Origin: Pestalotiopsis fici W106-1
Lineage: Eukaryota; Ascomycota; Sordariomycetes; Amphisphaeriales; Sporocadaceae
DNA: 64,000 nt
NCBI RefSeq assembly: GCF_000516985.1
Contig: NW_006917091.1
Location: 3,307,022 to 3,371,021, forward strand
Direction: 5' to 3'
The translations under genes and the position numbers were made by a program. The notes under the pieces are model-generated. The model had not been told where the DNA came from, searched no databases, and was given only the letters and a program-made list of their open reading frames with translations. This document shows, one piece after another, positions 60,944 to 64,000 of the stretch (its first letter is position 1; the number at the start of each line of letters is the position of its first letter).

Positions 60944-63900
60944 TTATTCGTAAATTTCCAGGCTTAATAAATTAATAAATTTTTAGTGTTTATTTTTGTC
61001 GAATAGCTTTATAAATCCGTCGGCTGGATTTAAATTTATCGGTGCTTATTTTATTTTAATTTTGCCTTTTGCAACCTTATTACGAATAGCGTATATATAT
61101 AGCTTTAGGTGCTTTTTTTTTATTATATTTATAAATTTAGCTTATTTTTTAGTTTTAATATTATTTTTAAGTAGCGTAATCGGATTTTCCGGTATTAATT
61201 TAAGCTTAATTAAAAAATTTCGAATTTATATAGCTTTATTTATAGCCTTTAAAATAGCTATATATTTTATTATTATAAATGCTTTTATTATAAATAATTA
61301 TTTATATAATCGCTATAAAATTAGTTTTCCGCTTATAAAAAATATATAACCGGTAATTAATTTTAATTTTTTTAAATTTAAGGCGTAATTGGAATTTATA
61401 GCCCCGAATAGTTTTAATTTATTATATTATTTATATAAATATATAATTTTATTTATTTTTAAGCTGCGATATTTAATCGCTTTTTTAATATTCGTCCTTA
61501 AGTATCGTGGCATTTTTTTTAGTTTTTGCTAGTGTGTTTATAAGGGATTTACTATAAATCTGGCCTATATAAATATTGCAAATGCCGTATTTACCTTTAG
61601 TATATAGGACGAGAAGTTGAATTTGCTAATTATTAATGCGTAATTATAAGTTTTTTTAATTATAGCTTTATTTTCGTTTAAATAGGTTTCGTATAGCATT
61701 CCCGGATTTATCGGGTTTATTACCTTTTTTTTAAATTTTGTGAAATTATAAGAGTTAAATGCTTTATTAAAATATTATTCGACGTTAATTTTAATATTTT
61801 TAATAAAACTGCTACGCCGGATTTTTATACCGAGGAATTATTTTGCATTTTTTAAATTCTTTAGCTCGATTTTAGTTTTAAATAAACTAATAAGATTTTT
61901 AAGGCGCCTTTTATTTAGTTTAAATAATAAAAAGTTATTTATATATATAGCCACGATGTCTTTTATTTATAAATTATAAAATACCGCGTTATTAAATATA
62001 AAGGGGATAAATCCATGCTTTTTTATTAGCGATTTCGCTTTGTGTTGCTATTTAGCAGCTATTTGCTTTAGCTTATATAGCGGGTTTAGGATCCGGATAA
62101 TTTTTTTTTTAAATAACCTTTTTTACGCGCTAATTTTATAAATTATTCGAAAAATTATAGTAGGCTAAAGAATTATTTTATATAAATTTTTTTACGTAGG
62201 TTATTATTAAGAAATATAAATATAAAATTAATTTGTAAAATAAATTAGCTTTTTAAAGCGGTAAAGGCTATTAATATTTTTTATAAGGCGGCTTTTATTA
62301 TAATTGCGATTATTTCGCTATAGTTAATATTTAGGCGTTATATAAATCTACGCGTTATAATACGCGTTTTATATTTTTTAAGCGTGCCGTTATTATTAAA
62401 TTTTTTTTTTAGCATTTATTTATTATTAATAAGGTGGTTATAATCGGCTTTATTTTTTTATATAAATTAAAAGGTATTTTTTTATATATTTTTTAAGATT
62501 TTTTAATAGATCGCTTTTTATTATTAATTTTTTTTTAGTTTAATTATAGCTTTTTTAAATATAGGATTTTTTGGTAAATTTATTTTTAATATTTTATATA
62601 GCTTGTCTTTTTTATGCGTGGTTATAAAGCTAAATAGCTAATCGTCGCTTTTATTAAGGTTTGCCGCCGTAAAAGAGTTTTAGGGACGGGGGCGTTTATT
62701 TTTATTTTTATTATTATTATTATCGCTTTTTTTAATACGGCTAAGGCCAAGGCTTAATTTGCGAAATTTATTAGCTAAAGGGTTGTAGAGGTTAAATTCG
62801 TTAATTTTGTACGCTTTTTTAAAAAAAAACGTAAATATATACCTTATTAATTCGCGAAATTTATTGCGTTAATCGAAAAAAAAAATTAAAAATTCGCTTT
62901 TTTGCTAAAAGGTATAATAAATAAAATTATTATTTTTAAAAGCTTTAAGCATTTAGGCTTAATATATATTGGTTTTTTTTTTAAAGCGGCCGCGTTTTTA
63001 TTTAATAAGGCCGTTTTTAAAATCGGTAATATTTTTAGGAATAACGTTATAATTAAAATCCCGGACTTAGCTTTTTATAAGCTTAAATTTATGCCGTAAT
63101 TGTCGTTATATATATTATAATAAGGACTTTATTACGTTAGCCGGATTAGGCGCGCTTTTTGCGTTTTTTAAATATTCGTAAAAAATAATATATAAAATAA
63201 TTAAAATACGACTATTTTTAATTAGTTATATTACGTAATTGCTATTTTTTTAATAATTAAAGAATAAAGCTTTTACCCTGTTTAAATATAGCTTTTTATT
63301 ACGCGTTTTTTCGTTCCGATCGATATACGCTATATAACGGCTGCTAAAAATTAATAATTTTAAATTATTAGGCTAATATAGGCGCGTTTTTTCTTTTTTT
63401 ATAAATTTTATCCTATTTTAGTATATTTTATAAAAGGTAAAATCTTTAATTATAAACTGGCTTATGCGATTAATTATATAGCAAATTGCTAAAAAAAACG
63501 TAATTTTAGAAATAGGTAGGAATTTTTATTTAAATGGTTATAGCTTTTGCCTTATTTTAAAGGAATTTAATCCCTTTTTCGGCAATACTGTTTTAGTATT
63601 AATTATATATAAATAATAGGATTATTTCGATTTTTTTAATATCGCATTTTTTCGTGAGTTTTTTAAGCGTAAATTTTTTTTTTATTAATTTTAATAGTTT
63701 TTAGTTTAATTTATAATTTGTTTATATTTAAGGCTTGTATTTATAAGCGCGCTAAAGTTTTATTAACGTAAGTAAATAATATAAATTATATTTTATTTTT
63801 AATTCGATAGGATATAAACGTTTTTTTTTTATTTTTATTATCCGTAATTAGGCTAAAATAACTTTTATTTTTAATAATTACCGGTTTAATCGATCTGAAA

Positions 63901-64000
63901 TTATATTAAATGATTTTATTTACCGCGTTAGCTTTTTTTTACGGTTGCTAAAAAGGCGTTTTTAACGCTTTTGCTTGATTATATGCTAAATAAGGTAATT
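60944..64000 (-). mobile_element. RIP-inactivated Ty1/copia retrotransposon, pol 3' half
   Basis: On the minus strand one phase runs from 62098 to a TAA at 60944 (385 codons) and matches copia pol in order. Seen: the reverse-transcriptase segment with SLIKKHGF and the active-site box as YINN where the family has YVDD; FLGI; then the RNase H block with GYIFFISG and an upstream pair of asparagines where aspartates are expected; then the characteristic C-terminal region (LKLIPENPITL, VAKGKIK, NPADGFIK). About 14 in-frame TAA/TAG stops interrupt it, and no frameshift. The Asp-to-Asn changes and the stops are what G-to-A change on this strand produces. Integrase should lie to the right (62.3-64 kb), where I see only fragments; the 5' LTR is outside the window. 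The 3' LTR is not identified. Confidence 0.85.

Larger units (their letters stand above)
54540..64000. other. AT-rich block with RIP signature, extends off the window
   Basis: From about 54540 the sequence turns abruptly to long A/T runs with islands such as GCCG, CCGG and AAGCTT. CpA and TpG almost vanish while TpA is everywhere and CpG survives; for example 57001-57060 has no CA or TG but several CG. This is the mark of repeat-induced point mutation, the premeiotic C-to-T mutation of duplicated DNA in ascomycetes. No intact gene remains. Inside are a copia pol relic (minus), a long decayed plus-strand frame, two tandem repeats and small palindromes. The stretch 54540-57640 and 59111-60943 hold nothing I can name. 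Confidence 0.92.

Noticed and set aside
60996..61349. 117-codon plus-strand ORF in the AT-rich block, hydrophobic
   Set aside because: It is the antisense of the copia RNase H and C-terminal region; the minus strand carries the recognisable protein.
54540..64000. Inserted mitochondrial DNA or a centromere
   Set aside because: CpG is retained while CpA/TpG is lost, and a copia pol relic is present; this fits RIP of repeats. Centromere function cannot be judged from sequence.

Overview
The window is nuclear DNA of a filamentous ascomycete. Genes are split by short introns of about 45-190 bp with GT...AG ends and CTRAC-like branch points. The families present (GH11 xylanase, Pr1-type subtilase, HET protein, Zn2Cys6 regulator, fungal tannase/feruloyl esterase) fit a Sordariomycete. 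A Hypocreales species is my best guess from protein style; no marker gene proves it.

Layout. 1-2.8 kb: 5' part of MSH3 on the minus strand, cut by the window edge. 4.3-13.9 kb: four plus-strand genes for secreted or surface proteins (GH11 xylanase, subtilisin-like protease, cupredoxin-domain membrane protein, tannase/feruloyl esterase), separated by 1-2 kb spacers. 16-22 kb: a doubtful small ORF, a CSC1/OSCA-type channel and, convergent to it, an O-fucosyltransferase-like type II membrane protein. 23-28 kb: a small cysteine-containing secreted protein, a cupin protein with a membrane tail and a Zn2Cys6 regulator. 31.8-37.3 kb: divergent RSA4 (ribosome assembly) and MSH4 (meiotic MutS homolog) sharing a 634-bp spacer. 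37.3-43.4 kb: about 6 kb with almost no coding signal. 43.4-46.4 kb: a regulatory-type subunit of the trehalose-6-phosphate synthase complex. 48-52 kb: a group A FAD monooxygenase convergent with a HET-domain gene. 52-54.5 kb: doubtful and broken reading frames.

From about 54.54 kb to the end the base composition changes abruptly to a very AT-rich block. CpA/TpG is nearly absent while CpG persists, the signature of repeat-induced point mutation (RIP). Inside it I can still read the 3' half of a Ty1/copia pol gene on the minus strand (reverse transcriptase through RNase H to the C-terminus in one unbroken phase, with only stop-creating substitutions). There is also an unidentified decayed coding frame of about 490 codons on the plus strand, a 25-bp tandem array and a 122-bp tandem duplication.

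The genes do not form an obvious pathway cluster. The clearest functional grouping is the run of secreted polymer-degrading or surface genes at 4-14 kb. I found no convincing new multi-gene system. The most unusual points are a GC-AG intron in MSH4, a trinucleotide bias among surviving CpA sites in the RIP block, the decayed 490-codon frame, and the cupin-membrane fusion. All exon boundaries were placed by eye from splice motifs, phase and family resemblance.
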